Part shown: one piece after another, positions 9,503 to 18,574 of the stretch
Numbering within the stretch: the first letter of the stretch is position 1
How the letters are laid out: each line of letters starts with the position of its first letter
Assembly (NCBI RefSeq): GCF_007741475.1
Contig: NZ_CP036261.1
Coordinates: 2,356,001 to 2,420,000, forward strand
Origin: Rosistilla ulvae
GTDB lineage: Bacteria > Planctomycetota > Planctomycetia > Pirellulales > Pirellulaceae
Reading direction: 5' to 3'
Length of the DNA stretch: 64,000 nt
Position numbers and translations under genes: made by a program
Notes under the pieces: generated by a model
Database searches by the model: none
What the model saw: the letters and a program-made list of their open reading frames with translations, nothing else
Told to the model about the DNA's origin: nothing

Positions 9503-12208
9503 GTGACGAAAACCGATCCATTTAACGCGCGCGACACATTTGACACCGGCAACGGAACCGCTGGCATCTACCGCATCAGTCGCCTGGAAGACGCTGGCCT
9601 TGGCGCTGTCAGCAAACTGCCTTATTCGATCCGCATCCTGTTGGAAGCCGTTTTGCGTGGCTGCGACGGATTCAGCGTGACCGAACAGGATGTTAAGAAT
9701 CTGGCCGCCTGGAACGCATCTGCGCCAGCGGCCGAAGAGATTCCGTTCAAGCCATCCCGCGTGGTGCTGCAGGATTTCACCGGCGTTCCGGCGGTTGTCG
9801 ATCTAGCGGCGATGCGTTCGGCGATGGGCCGCCTGGGTGGCGATCCCAAGCGGATCAACCCGTTGATTCCCGTCGACCTGGTGATCGATCACAGCGTGCA
9901 AGTCGATTACTTCGGCAGCTCGCAATCGTTGCAGCAAAACGTCGACATGGAATTCCAACGCAACGGCGAACGCTACGAGTTCCTGCGTTGGGGGCAACAA
10001 GCATTCGATAACTTCCGCGTCGTTCCACCAAATGTCGGTATCGTGCACCAGGTGAACCTGGAATATCTGGCCAACGTTGTCTGGCTCCGCGAAGACGAAC
10101 ACGGTCCGATCGCATTGCCCGATACTCTGGTCGGCACCGACAGCCACACCACGATGATCAACGGCCTGGGCGTGTTGGGCTGGGGCGTTGGCGGTATCGA
10201 AGCCGAAGCGTCGATGTTGGGCCAACCGTTGTACATGTTGATGCCCGAAGTGATCGGGATGGAATTGACCGGCGAGCTGCCACCCGGTGCGACCGCGACC
10301 GACTTGGTGCTGCGAGTGACCGAGGTGTTGCGAGCCGAAGGAGTGGTCGGCAAGTTTGTCGAATATTTTGGCGAAGGGATGCAAGCGATGACGCTGGCCG
10401 ATCGTGCCACCCTGGCCAACATGGCTCCCGAATACGGAGCGACGATGGGCTTCTTCCCCGTCGATGCGGAGACGCTGAACTATCTGCGTCGCACCGGCCG
10501 CCCCGAACCACAGGTCCAATTGGTCGAACGCTACTGCAAGGAACAGGGACTGTGGCGCAACGACGCCGACCAGTGCCAATACACCAAGCGTCTGTCGTTG
10601 GATCTGTCGACCGTCGAACCGGCGTTGGCTGGCCCCAAACGCCCGCAAGATCGCGTCCGTCTGGCCGACATGAAAGCCGACTTCAACAAATCGTTGACCG
10701 CGCCGGTTGGAGCCAAGGGCTTCGGCTTGGATGCGACTCAGTTGAACAAGACCGCAACGGTCAACGACAATGGAAAGTCATCGGAAATCACCCACGGTTC
10801 GGTTGTGATCGCGGCGATCACCAGCTGCACCAACACCAGCAACCCTTCGGTAATGCTGGGTGCGGGGCTGTTGGCCAAGCGAGCTGTCGAAGCGGGGCTA
10901 ACGGTCAAGCCGTTTGTCAAAACCAGCTTGGCTCCCGGATCGCGCGTCGTCACCGATTACCTGGACAAAGCGGGCGTCAGCGAAAGCTTGGACGCATTGG
11001 GCTTCCAGACCGTCGGATACGGATGCACGACTTGCATCGGTAACAGCGGCCCGCTGCCCGAACCCGTTTCGGCGGCGATCGTCGAAGCCGACTTGGTCGC
11101 GTCGAGCGTGCTTAGCGGCAATCGCAACTTCGAAGGCCGCGTCAACCCGCACACCAAAGCGAACTACCTGGCCAGCCCTCCGTTGGTCGTTGCATTTGCT
11201 TTGGCCGGAACGACCGACATCGACATGGCGACCGAACCTTTGGGGACGGGCAAAGATGGGCAGCCTGTCTTCTTGAAGGACATCTGGCCATCGACCGAAG
11301 AGGTTCGCCAGGTGATCGACGAAGCGGTCCAACCCGAAATGTTCACTCGCCAATACGCCCAAGCCGTGACCGGCAACGAGCGTTGGAATGCGATCGACGT
11401 CTCCGGTGGCGATATTTACGAATGGTCCGAATCGAGTACCTACATCCAGGAACCGCCCTTCCTGTCGTCGGTCACCGCCGATGTTCCCGATATCCAACCG
11501 ATCCGCGGTGCTCGCGTTCTGGCACTGTTGAACGATTCGGTCACGACCGATCACATCTCGCCAGCCGGTGCGATCGCCAAGGACGGACCCGCGGGCCGAT
11601 TCTTGCAAGAACATGGCGTTGGACCAAAAGAGTTCAACAGCTTCGGCAGCCGCCGTGGTAACGATCGCGTGATGGTTCGTGGCACGTTCGCCAACATCCG
11701 GATTCGCAATCAGATCGCGCCGGGAACCGAAGGTGGCGTGACCCGCTTCCTGCCCGCTGGCGAGACGATGTCGATCTACGATGCGTCGATGAAGTACCAA
11801 CAGGAAGGGACTCCATTGATCGTGATCGCGGGAGCCGAATACGGCACCGGCAGCAGCCGCGACTGGGCTGCCAAGGGAACGCTGTTGTTGGGCGTCAAAG
11901 CCGTGATCGCTACCAGTTACGAACGTATCCACCGCAGCAACTTGGTCGGTATGGGCGTGTTGCCATTGCAGATGGTCGAAGGAAACGATTGGCAATCGCT
12001 GGGATTGTCCGGCGAAGAGACCTACGACATTCAAGGGCTCTCCAACGACCTGCAGCCCCGTTCGACCGTGACCGTCAAGGCGACTGCCGATGATGGCAAG
12101 GTGACCGAATTCGAATGCTTGGTCCGCATCGATACGCCTGTCGAGATGGTTTACTATCGCAACGAAGGCATCCTGCCAACGGTTCTGCGAAGCTTGGCGA
12201 AAGAGTAG
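9503..12208 (+). CDS. acnA: Aconitate hydratase A
   Basis: 901 residues, the length of the AcnA/IRP-type aconitases. It interconverts citrate and isocitrate through cis-aconitate in the TCA cycle. The three [4Fe-4S] ligand cysteines are visible: SCTNTSNPS (~442) and [11 protein letters not shown] (~508 and ~511). Other family blocks: [23 protein letters not shown], the swivel-domain [19 protein letters not shown], and the active-site [16 protein letters not shown] near the C-terminus. The frame starts with GTG, with AGGTTACCTCC just upstream; no better in-frame ATG exists nearby. Transcription ends at a strong hairpin 56 bp after the stop. The gene is monocistronic, and an IS630-type element sits immediately downstream without disrupting it. 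Confidence 0.97.
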   Translation: MTKTDPFNARDTFDTGNGTAGIYRISRLEDAGLGAVSKLPYSIRILLEAVLRGCDGFSVTEQDVKNLAAWNASAPAAEEIPFKPSRVVLQDFTGVPAVVDLAAMRSAMGRLGGDPKRINPLIPVDLVIDHSVQVDYFGSSQSLQQNVDMEFQRNGERYEFLRWGQQAFDNFRVVPPNVGIVHQVNLEYLANVVWLREDEHGPIALPDTLVGTDSHTTMINGLGVLGWGVGGIEAEASMLGQPLYMLMPEVIGMELTGELPPGATATDLVLRVTEVLRAEGVVGKFVEYFGEGMQAMTLADRATLANMAPEYGATMGFFPVDAETLNYLRRTGRPEPQVQLVERYCKEQGLWRNDADQCQYTKRLSLDLSTVEPALAGPKRPQDRVRLADMKADFNKSLTAPVGAKGFGLDATQLNKTATVNDNGKSSEITHGSVVIAAITSCTNTSNPSVMLGAGLLAKRAVEAGLTVKPFVKTSLAPGSRVVTDYLDKAGVSESLDALGFQTVGYGCTTCIGNSGPLPEPVSAAIVEADLVASSVLSGNRNFEGRVNPHTKANYLASPPLVVAFALAGTTDIDMATEPLGTGKDGQPVFLKDIWPSTEEVRQVIDEAVQPEMFTRQYAQAVTGNERWNAIDVSGGDIYEWSESSTYIQEPPFLSSVTADVPDIQPIRGARVLALLNDSVTTDHISPAGAIAKDGPAGRFLQEHGVGPKEFNSFGSRRGNDRVMVRGTFANIRIRNQIAPGTEGGVTRFLPAGETMSIYDASMKYQQEGTPLIVIAGAEYGTGSSRDWAAKGTLLLGVKAVIATSYERIHRSNLVGMGVLPLQMVEGNDWQSLGLSGEETYDIQGLSNDLQPRSTVTVKATADDGKVTEFECLVRIDTPVEMVYYRNEGILPTVLRSLAKE

Positions 12209-12263
12209 CCAGCACCATTTGGAAACAGAGCGTCGCCCTCGCGGGGCGGCGTTTGAAGCACAG

Positions 12264-12299
12264 GGCTGCACCGCGTTCGCGCGGTGCAGCCTTTTTTTT
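12264..12299 (+). terminator. Rho-independent terminator after acnA
   Basis: An 11-bp stem (GGCTGCACCGC / GCGGTGCAGCC) with loop GTTCGC is followed by eight T residues. It is one of the clearest terminators in the window. Confidence 0.9.
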
Positions 12300-12488
12300 A
12301 TGCGTTTCGCGCCGCACTGGGCCGTTGCGTATGGACACCGTTCCGCGCGGTTCGAAGTTCGGTAGGTTCGGCTAGGCCGGCTACCTACTTCTCACTAGTG
12401 CTTTGTCAGCCTTAGGAATTGGGGTTTCCTAAATTGGAAGAATCCGGGAGTTTGTAGGTCGATTGCCCCACGAGTCACGGAGGATTCG

Positions 12489-12932
12489 ATGATTAAGAAG
12501 TATATCGTTCGGCTTTCGGATACAGAACGGGAAGAACTGAAGGCGATTGTAAAGAAGCTGAAAGGCTCCTCGCAGAAGGTACGGCGGGCGCTGATCCTTC
12601 TCAAAGCTGACACGGAAGGACCTGGCTGGACCGACGCCAAAATCGCGGAAGCTTTGGCGTGTCGGATTCAGACCGTGGAGAATCTTCGCAAACGTTTGGT
12701 GACCGAAGGGTTCGATACGGCGCTGCACGGGAAACCGCGTTTGAGCGCCCCGCGAGAGAAGACGCTTGACGGAAAGCAAGAAGCGAAAGTGATCGCCTTG
12801 CGGTTGGGGAAACCTCCCAAAGGGTTCGCGAGTTGGTCGCTGCGTCTGTTGGCAGACCACGTGGTAGAACTGGGGATCGTGGACTCGATCAGCTACGAAA
12901 CCGTTCGCCAAACGCTTAAAAAAACGGCATGA
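12489..12932 (+). CDS. IS630 transposase, N-terminal frame (DNA binding)
   Basis: 147 residues. The chain is a helix-turn-helix region of IS630 type: RLSDTEREELKAIVKKLKG, then WTDAKIAEALACRIQTVENLRKRLVTEGFDTALHGKPR, where a winged-helix/paired-like pattern is visible, and the ending YETVRQTLKKTA. It should bind the terminal inverted repeats. The stop codon overlaps the ATG of the catalytic frame (ATGA), and a run of seven A residues just before the stop allows a -1 shift that would fuse the two parts. The start ATG has GGAG (cacggaggattcg) eight bases upstream. Confidence 0.85.
   Translation: MIKKYIVRLSDTEREELKAIVKKLKGSSQKVRRALILLKADTEGPGWTDAKIAEALACRIQTVENLRKRLVTEGFDTALHGKPRLSAPREKTLDGKQEAKVIALRLGKPPKGFASWSLRLLADHVVELGIVDSISYETVRQTLKKTA
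12918..12924 (+). other. A7 slippery site for -1 frameshift in the transposase
   Basis: Seven A residues are read as AAA AAA in the first frame. A one-base backward slip continues as AAC GGC ATG into the second frame and bypasses the TGA at 12930. Programmed or transcriptional slippage on A runs is known in many IS elements; that it happens here is inference. Confidence 0.5.
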
Positions 12933-13624
12933 CCAATCGCAAGATCCAGTATTGGGTGATTCCACCCGACGCCGACTCCGAATTTGTAGCGTGCATGGAA
13001 GAAGTCCTAGATACCTACGAAGAACCGTATGATTCGGACTATCCCGTGGTGTGCATGGACGAACAGCCGGTCCAGCTTCACAAAGAGACGCGAACGCCGA
13101 TCCCGGCGACCCGCAATCATGCTCGACGCGTCGATTACGAGTATGAACGGTGCGGAACCGCCAGCGTGTTCATGTTCACCGAGCCGCTGGCCGGATGGAG
13201 AGAAGTCACCGTGCGTCCAAAGCGAACCAAGGTCGATTGGGCCATCGAAATGGAGGCACTGCTGACGACACGCTACAAAAAGGCGAAGAAGATCATCCTG
13301 GTATGTGACAATCTCAATACCCACACCAAAGGCGCCTTCTACGAGGCCTTTAAGCCAGAAAAAGCCCGTGCCTTGGTTCGTCGCATCGAGTTCCGTTACA
13401 CACCCAAGCATGGAAGTTGGCTCAACGCGGCTGAGAACGAACTCAGTTCAATGACGCGGCAGTGTATCAACGGTCGTCGATTCGCGACGATTGCGCCGCT
13501 GAGAAAGGAAACACAGGCGTGGTCCTCACACTCAAACAGAAGACAGCGTGGCGTTGACTGGCAATTCCAAGTCAAAGATGCGAGAACAAAACTAAAATCC
13601 CTCTACCCCAAAATCAAAGCCTGA
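12929..13624 (+). CDS. IS630 transposase, catalytic DDE frame
   Basis: 231 residues holding the DDE catalytic core. Visible: VVCMDEQPVQL (first Asp), IILVCDNLNTHTKGAF (second Asp in the DNLNTH motif), and YTPKHGSWLNAAENELS (the Glu block), all in the order and spacing of IS630 transposases. It cuts and joins the element at TA sites. It can be read from its own overlapping ATG or as a fusion with the upstream frame by -1 slippage; the fused protein would have the usual IS630 length near 370 residues. Confidence 0.9.
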   Translation: MTNRKIQYWVIPPDADSEFVACMEEVLDTYEEPYDSDYPVVCMDEQPVQLHKETRTPIPATRNHARRVDYEYERCGTASVFMFTEPLAGWREVTVRPKRTKVDWAIEMEALLTTRYKKAKKIILVCDNLNTHTKGAFYEAFKPEKARALVRRIEFRYTPKHGSWLNAAENELSSMTRQCINGRRFATIAPLRKETQAWSSHSNRRQRGVDWQFQVKDARTKLKSLYPKIKA

Positions 13625-13763
13625 CAAAGCACTAGGTTCGTTTTTTTCTTGGTTTCCTCCTTACCTCCGCTGGCGATGACGGCGTAGCGGTAGCTACAAG
13701 TCATCGAGAGCAGGTAGGAGGAGAGGCGGACAGGGAAAGGCACGATGCCGGTGAAGTCGAACG

Positions 13764-15320
13764 TTATGGAACGCACGCTCGTGCAAGATGGGGAGCCAGA
13801 CACAGCAAGCGATGAACATTGTGAGCGATGCACAACCATTGCCACTCGCAACGAACCTTCTCTAGGCCGCGCACAAGGAACTCACGAACACCAAAGTGAT
13901 GCTTGATCAACGCGAAAGGACGTTCGGTTACCGCCGCTCGAAGAGCGTATTTTGTGCGTGAGCAGTCCCTCTGCATCCGACGCGTGTGCGAAGTCTTGGC
14001 TTGTTCGTGGACACCGCACTCGATCCGGCGACCATATTGATTGCGACTGTTCTTGAAACACTTCGTCCGAAGTGAACAACCCGAACAGTCTCGCTTGTCG
14101 GCTCGGTAAAGGAAACGCTCGGCACCGGTGTGATCTTTGCGCCGGCTCTTGCGCTCGAGTGTCTTGCCCATCGGGCAGTAGTAAACGTCCGCCTCGGCAT
14201 CGTACAGGAATGCTGACTTGTCAAACGTCCGCTCGTCCTGCTCACCCTTCTTCGGCTTCTTGCCGCGAACAGGAAGTCGGTCAAGCTTTTCGGCTGCGAT
14301 CGGTTGACTTGGATCTTTGCGGTACGCCGGGTTCTCCGGTCCCGCTGGCGTGTAGAAGTCGACGTGCTTGTCCTTGCAGGCAGCAATGTTCTCACCGGTT
14401 GCCATCAATCCGTCGGCCAGCACCTGGACCTCACGCTCCCGGTCGCCTTCCATGAAGCTCTCGCGAACCTGATCGATCGCCCCGTGCATGTGGCTCTGTT
14501 CATCAATGCCGCTGATCACATCGGCTGCGGCGATCAGCCCGCTATCGGCATCGACCGTGGCCGTTGGGTTGTAGTTCGGTGCGAAGCCGCCTTCCTTGTT
14601 TTTGGCGATCCGGCTTTGCGGGTCGGTGATCGGCAAGCGATCGGGAACCTTCTTGCCTTCGCTTTGAATCCGCTCGAGCTCGGCAAGGGCCGAGTCAATC
14701 TGCTGGCTCTGGCGAGAGAGTTGCTCTTCTTTGTCGGCTGCCGCCGCAGCGTCGAAGATTTCGTCTTCGCTGTCCTGAGCCTGCTCAACGGCTTGGCGAT
14801 GTTCTTCAAACTCGGCGGTGAGTTGCTTCTTGGCCTGGCGAAGTTCGTCCGGCGTCCGCGTGCCGCTGCGGCGGTTGCTTGCTCGCAGGCGCGTGCCGTC
14901 ATAGCCGAGTGACCGCAATGTGAGATGCCCCATCTGTTGAGCAATCAGGCCGATTTGAACAAACAGGTCGCCGATAGCCTCGGCGTTGGAGGTGCGAAAG
15001 CGGGCGATGGTGCTGTGGTCGATCGAGCGTCCTTCGGCCAGCCAGCGAAAGTCCAAGCGAAATTGCAAGGCTTCCTCCAGTGCCCGGGAGGTTTGCACGC
15101 GTTTGAGTAGCCCGTAGAGAATGACTCCGGCGATGACGCGAGGATGAATTGGCGGCTGTCCTTTGGTGAGGTCGTAGCTAGCCTCCCAGTTCGACCAATC
15201 GATCTTGCCGAGCATCGCATCGATGGTGCGAACCGGATGCTCGATGGGGACGGCGTCATCAAGTTTTTCAGCGAAAAGAACGAGCTGTTCGCGATTTTCT
15301 TTCGGTTGTGCCCAGCCCAT
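13764..15320 (-). CDS. IS1182-family transposase
   Basis: 518 residues from the ATG at 15320, which has GGAGAAGAG upstream; the frame extends to 15383 without support. Conserved parts: an N-terminal region with LVLFAEKLDDAVPIEHPVRTIDAML and HPRVIAGVILYGLLKRVQTSRALEEA, RSIDHSTIARFRT, the first Asp in SLGYDGTRLRAS, the second in NPTATVDADSGLI, and the last acidic residue in ERPFALIKHHFGVREFLVRG. A zinc-ribbon-like CxxC...CSGCSLRTKCF precedes the C-terminus. This is the IS1182/DUF772-type DDE transposase. The frame looks intact. I could not find convincing terminal repeats for this element, so its borders are not given. It follows the IS630 element by 129 bp and together they form a mobile island between acnA and the catalase gene. 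Confidence 0.9.
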   Translation of the reverse strand: MGWAQPKENREQLVLFAEKLDDAVPIEHPVRTIDAMLGKIDWSNWEASYDLTKGQPPIHPRVIAGVILYGLLKRVQTSRALEEALQFRLDFRWLAEGRSIDHSTIARFRTSNAEAIGDLFVQIGLIAQQMGHLTLRSLGYDGTRLRASNRRSGTRTPDELRQAKKQLTAEFEEHRQAVEQAQDSEDEIFDAAAAADKEEQLSRQSQQIDSALAELERIQSEGKKVPDRLPITDPQSRIAKNKEGGFAPNYNPTATVDADSGLIAAADVISGIDEQSHMHGAIDQVRESFMEGDREREVQVLADGLMATGENIAACKDKHVDFYTPAGPENPAYRKDPSQPIAAEKLDRLPVRGKKPKKGEQDERTFDKSAFLYDAEADVYYCPMGKTLERKSRRKDHTGAERFLYRADKRDCSGCSLRTKCFKNSRNQYGRRIECGVHEQAKTSHTRRMQRDCSRTKYALRAAVTERPFALIKHHFGVREFLVRGLEKVRCEWQWLCIAHNVHRLLCLAPHLARACVP

Positions 15321-15639
15321 CGCTCTTCTCCAAACTGGCCGTACGATTGCCCCGTAACAGAGTTTAGCGCTATCCAGTTCCATGTCGACAGCGAATGACT
15401 AAATCGACAGGCCGTTGACGAGTTCCGCTACGCCCCTGGCGTCATTCGGTCGGTCAGCGAGCAGCTTGGTCGGCGAACCGCCTACTGCGAAGGTGGGATC
15501 GTTGGGATTGTTGGAAAAGCTTGCTTGTGCGGAGGATTCCTGTTCTGGCACATCAATTGCATTGAGCCCGACAGCGCGATCCACGGCGGGGGGACTCTCG
15601 ACCTCCTGCATCGTTACGACCAACTCGAGCAGGAAGACT
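15321..15639. other. Region between IS1182 transposase and catalase
   Basis: 319 bp before the catalase start. It probably contains the upstream end of the IS1182-type element and the catalase promoter, but neither can be fixed by eye. A 74-codon minus-strand frame (15399-15623, ending AELVNGLSI) has some protein-like character and might be a gene remnant cut by the transposon, but I do not recognise it. Confidence 0.35.
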
Positions 15640-17733
15640 ATGGCTAAGAAGAAGGCACAAAAAGCGGCGGCGGAAACGGGGCACTGGGGCGAGGGTGGCG
15701 AGTTGCACCAACGGTCGAAGAAGGGGGACCAACCGCTGACGACAAACCAGGGCTTAGTCGTCGCCGACGATCAGAACACGCTGTCGGTTGGGCCGCGTGG
15801 GCCGCAATTGCTCGAAGACTTTATCATGCGTGAGAAGATCACGCATTTCGATCACGAACGGATTCCCGAACGCGTTGTGCACGCCCGCGGCTACGCAGCT
15901 CATGGTTACTTTCAGGCCTACAAATCTCACGCCAAGCTGACCAAGGCAGCATTCCTGCAGGACGCCGAGACGAAGACGCCGGTCTTCTGCCGCTTCTCCA
16001 CGGTCGCTGGCAGCGCCGGTTCGCCCGACACCGCTCGCGACGTCCGCGGCTTTGCCGTCAAGTTCTACACCAGCGAAGGGAACTACGATCTGGTCGGCAA
16101 CAACATGCCGGTCTTCTTCATCCAAGATGCGATCAAATTCCCCGACTTGATCCACAGCGTCAAACCGGCGCCCGACCGCGACTTCCCTCAGGCCCAATCG
16201 GCTCACGACACCTTCTGGGACTTCGTCTCCTTGAATCCCGAAAGCATGCACATGCTGATGTGGGTGATGTCGGACCGGGCGATCCCGCGATCGTTTCGAA
16301 TGATGGAAGGTTTTGGCGTCCACACGTTTCGGATGATCAATAAGAAAGGGGAATCGCAGTTCGTCAAGTTTCATTGGCGTCCCACGCTGGGAACCTTCTC
16401 GGTGATCTGGGACGAGGCGATGAAGATCTCCGGCGCCGATCCCGATTTCCATCGCCGCGATTTCTGGAACGCTATCGAGTCGGGCAACTATCCCGAATGG
16501 GAACTGTCGGTTCAAGTGTTCAGCGAAGATCAGGCGAACGAATTCGATTTCGACGTGCTCGATCCAACCAAACTGATTCCCGAGGAACTGGTTCCGCTGA
16601 CGCCGTTGGGAAAGATGGTTCTCGACCGAAACGTCGACAACTTCTTTGCCGAGACCGAACAGGTTGCGTTCTGCCCGTCACACGTAGTCCCCGGGATCGA
16701 TTTCTCCAACGATCCGCTGCTGCAAGGTCGACTGTTCTCCTACCTCGACACGCAGCTGTCGCGACTGGGCAGTCCCAACTTTCATCAGATTCCAGTCAAC
16801 AAGCCGAAGTGTCCGTTTGCCAACTTCCAACGCGATGGGCATATGCAGATGGAGGTGCCGACGGGACGTGTTGCCAACGAGCCAAACAGCCTCGACGATG
16901 GCAGTCCTCGCGAAAACGCGATGGCCGGTTTCAATAGCTACCACGCCGCCGAAGCGGGCGAGAAACGGCGGCTTCGTCCGGAGAGTTTCGCCGATCACTA
17001 TTCGCAAGCTCGGCTGTTTTGGATCTCGATGAGCGATCCCGAACAACGACACATCGTTGGCGGGTTTGCGTTTGAGTTGGGGAAATGTAACGAGGCGAAG
17101 ATTCGCACTCGGATGCTGGGGCACCTGGCAAACGTCGACCAAAGCCTGAGCGATCGGGTTGCCGAGAAGCTGGGGATGTCGGGGCAAGCCGATACGATCC
17201 AGCCGCGGGTTCCTGTCCGCGACGTGCAACCGTCGAAGCCGTTGTCGCAGGATTCGGTCGCCCCCGAATCTTTGCAAGGCAAAAAGATCGGATTGCTGAC
17301 GACCGACGGGATCGATGCGAAGCTGCTGGACGCAATTGCCACCGCCGCCAAAAAGGAAGGGGCAACGCTGGCGGTGATCGCTCCGACTCGCGGCGCGATT
17401 CATACCAGCGACGGCAAGGAACTGGCAACCGACGACTTCCTCGCCGGTGCACCATCGGTGCTGTTCGACTGTGTCATCGTCGCCCCTTCGGCAGGCCATG
17501 CCGAGATGCTGGCTGGCGAAGCGGCAGCGGTGAACTGGGTTCGCGATGCGTTTGCGCATCTGAAAGTCATCGGCTTCACCGACTCGGCGACGGGGATCTT
17601 TGAAAAAGCTTCCGTCGCCACCGACGCCGATGAAGGCGTGATCTCGATCGATTCGTCAACCTTGAGCGAGTTTCTCAAACAGGCGAAGCGACACCGGATC
17701 TGGGACCGCGAACCTCAATTGCGGACGTTGTGA
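15640..17733 (+). CDS. katE: Large-subunit catalase (HPII type)
   Basis: 697 residues from the ATG at 15640, which has AGGA upstream and gives the family-typical Lys-rich N-terminus ([12 protein letters not shown]); the frame before it (from 15415) is not protein-like. It disproportionates H2O2 to water and O2. The distal His lies in the [11 protein letters not shown] block (~80), the heme-ligand Tyr in [14 protein letters not shown] (residue 368), and the Asn region in [12 protein letters not shown]. The extra C-terminal domain (~540-697, from [20 protein letters not shown]) is the flavodoxin/DJ-1-like domain that marks clade-2 catalases such as E. coli KatE. The protein should be cytoplasmic. 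It lies just beyond the mobile island and its own promoter was not identified. Confidence 0.95.
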   Translation: MAKKKAQKAAAETGHWGEGGELHQRSKKGDQPLTTNQGLVVADDQNTLSVGPRGPQLLEDFIMREKITHFDHERIPERVVHARGYAAHGYFQAYKSHAKLTKAAFLQDAETKTPVFCRFSTVAGSAGSPDTARDVRGFAVKFYTSEGNYDLVGNNMPVFFIQDAIKFPDLIHSVKPAPDRDFPQAQSAHDTFWDFVSLNPESMHMLMWVMSDRAIPRSFRMMEGFGVHTFRMINKKGESQFVKFHWRPTLGTFSVIWDEAMKISGADPDFHRRDFWNAIESGNYPEWELSVQVFSEDQANEFDFDVLDPTKLIPEELVPLTPLGKMVLDRNVDNFFAETEQVAFCPSHVVPGIDFSNDPLLQGRLFSYLDTQLSRLGSPNFHQIPVNKPKCPFANFQRDGHMQMEVPTGRVANEPNSLDDGSPRENAMAGFNSYHAAEAGEKRRLRPESFADHYSQARLFWISMSDPEQRHIVGGFAFELGKCNEAKIRTRMLGHLANVDQSLSDRVAEKLGMSGQADTIQPRVPVRDVQPSKPLSQDSVAPESLQGKKIGLLTTDGIDAKLLDAIATAAKKEGATLAVIAPTRGAIHTSDGKELATDDFLAGAPSVLFDCVIVAPSAGHAEMLAGEAAAVNWVRDAFAHLKVIGFTDSATGIFEKASVATDADEGVISIDSSTLSEFLKQAKRHRIWDREPQLRTL

Positions 17734-17814
17734 CCGTTGGCCCCCAGCGGCCGCGAGGCCACGGAGCGGCAACCGTCCGTCATCTTCTCTTTCCCGTTGT
17801 CAAACTCTCTGCCG

Positions 17815-18138
17815 ATGCAACATCCACGAACGCCCGACGGTCACTATTTTGTAGTTCGCGGGCGTTTGTGGCGCTGCACCAACCCGCACCTGTCCGAGGT
17901 CGAGCGGCAGTTGTTTGTCGATGAATTGATGGCGGCGCGTCGGGAGGTGAAGCGAGCTCGAGAAGCGGCCGACGACGTCGCGTTAAAATCCGCACGCCAG
18001 TCGGTCGACAAGGCCAAACGTGCATTGGGAGAGCGGGGGCCGACTTGGTGGGACGACGACACCGATTTCAATCGCTGTATGATCCACAACACGCCCTATG
18101 CAAACTGGTGGTTGGAGAGATCGAATGAACTGTGTTGA
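17815..18138 (+). CDS. Conserved hypothetical protein (107 aa)
   Basis: The ATG at 17815 starts MQHPRTPDGHYFVVRGRLWRC, a block I recognise from small proteins of unknown function found in many bacteria, often near catalase or stress genes. The middle is a long charged helix (SEVERQLFVDELMAARREVKRAREAADDVALKSARQSVDKAKRALGER) and the end is WWDDDTDFNRCMIHNTPYANWW, rich in Trp, Asp and His and perhaps a ligand or metal site. Upstream codons in the same frame (from 17737) look unrelated. The gene follows the catalase gene by 81 bp on the same strand and may share its transcript. No function is known to me. Confidence 0.75.
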   Translation: MQHPRTPDGHYFVVRGRLWRCTNPHLSEVERQLFVDELMAARREVKRAREAADDVALKSARQSVDKAKRALGERGPTWWDDDTDFNRCMIHNTPYANWWLERSNELC

Positions 18139-18574
18139 TAGCGGTAACGGGAACGTTCGTTGTGCTTTCGGTTTCCTGGCTTGGCTATTCCCTTTGACAA
18201 CGAGCGAATCGCCGCTGCGTCATTTCGCACCGACTCCTTCAACTGGGCAGGTCGGCGTTTCATTTTAAGTATCATCCGTCGCGCGTTGGCCTTCAGTTCT
18301 ATCGGAGAATTAGGCCGCTATCGCGTGCCAGCTGATTCCCCTAAACACTAAGCCTAAATCGATCTGGACTGTCTGGTTCTCTACCTGATGCACCGCAGAA
18401 AATCTGGTACGATCAGTTGGGTTTGCAATCGACAATCGGGGATGGCATTGGGGCCAAACCAACTGTTTGCTACAGCCCGATCGATAGTTGGGCAGCGAGC
18501 GGCTGCGGAGACACCGATGTCGCCTCGTGATGCGCTGGCTTGGGTGCGTTCTGCGACGGATAAGGACAAAGTTC
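18139..18574. other. Intergenic region before the KaiC-like gene
   Basis: 436 bp without a supported gene. A TTGACA occurs at 18196-18201 but has no good -10 partner at 16-18 bp. The small frames here lack ribosome binding sites and recognisable sequence. Confidence 0.35.

Larger units (their letters stand above)
12396..13634 (+). mobile_element. IS630-type insertion sequence, apparently complete
   Basis: The element is bounded by TA on both sides (12396-12397 and 13633-13634), the target duplicated by IS630/Tc1-mariner elements. Inside lie inverted repeats: 12398-12409 GTGCTTTGTCAG and its exact complement at 13621-13632, extending imperfectly to about 23 of 28 bp. The ~1.24-kb body holds two overlapping frames that together make the transposase, and the stop of the second frame lies within the right repeat. 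Nothing inside looks truncated, so the copy may be functional. Confidence 0.9.

Noticed and set aside
10898-12271. 457-codon minus-strand frame inside aconitase
   Set aside because: Shadow of the acnA reading frame; no family features.
13676-13690. GGCGTAGCGG and its complement at about 15424-15433 as ends of the IS1182 element
   Set aside because: Only ten bases match and the sequence diverges at once on both sides; likely a chance or a common planctomycete motif.
18160-18351. 63-codon frame between katE-linked gene and the KaiC-like gene
   Set aside because: No ribosome binding site and no recognisable sequence.
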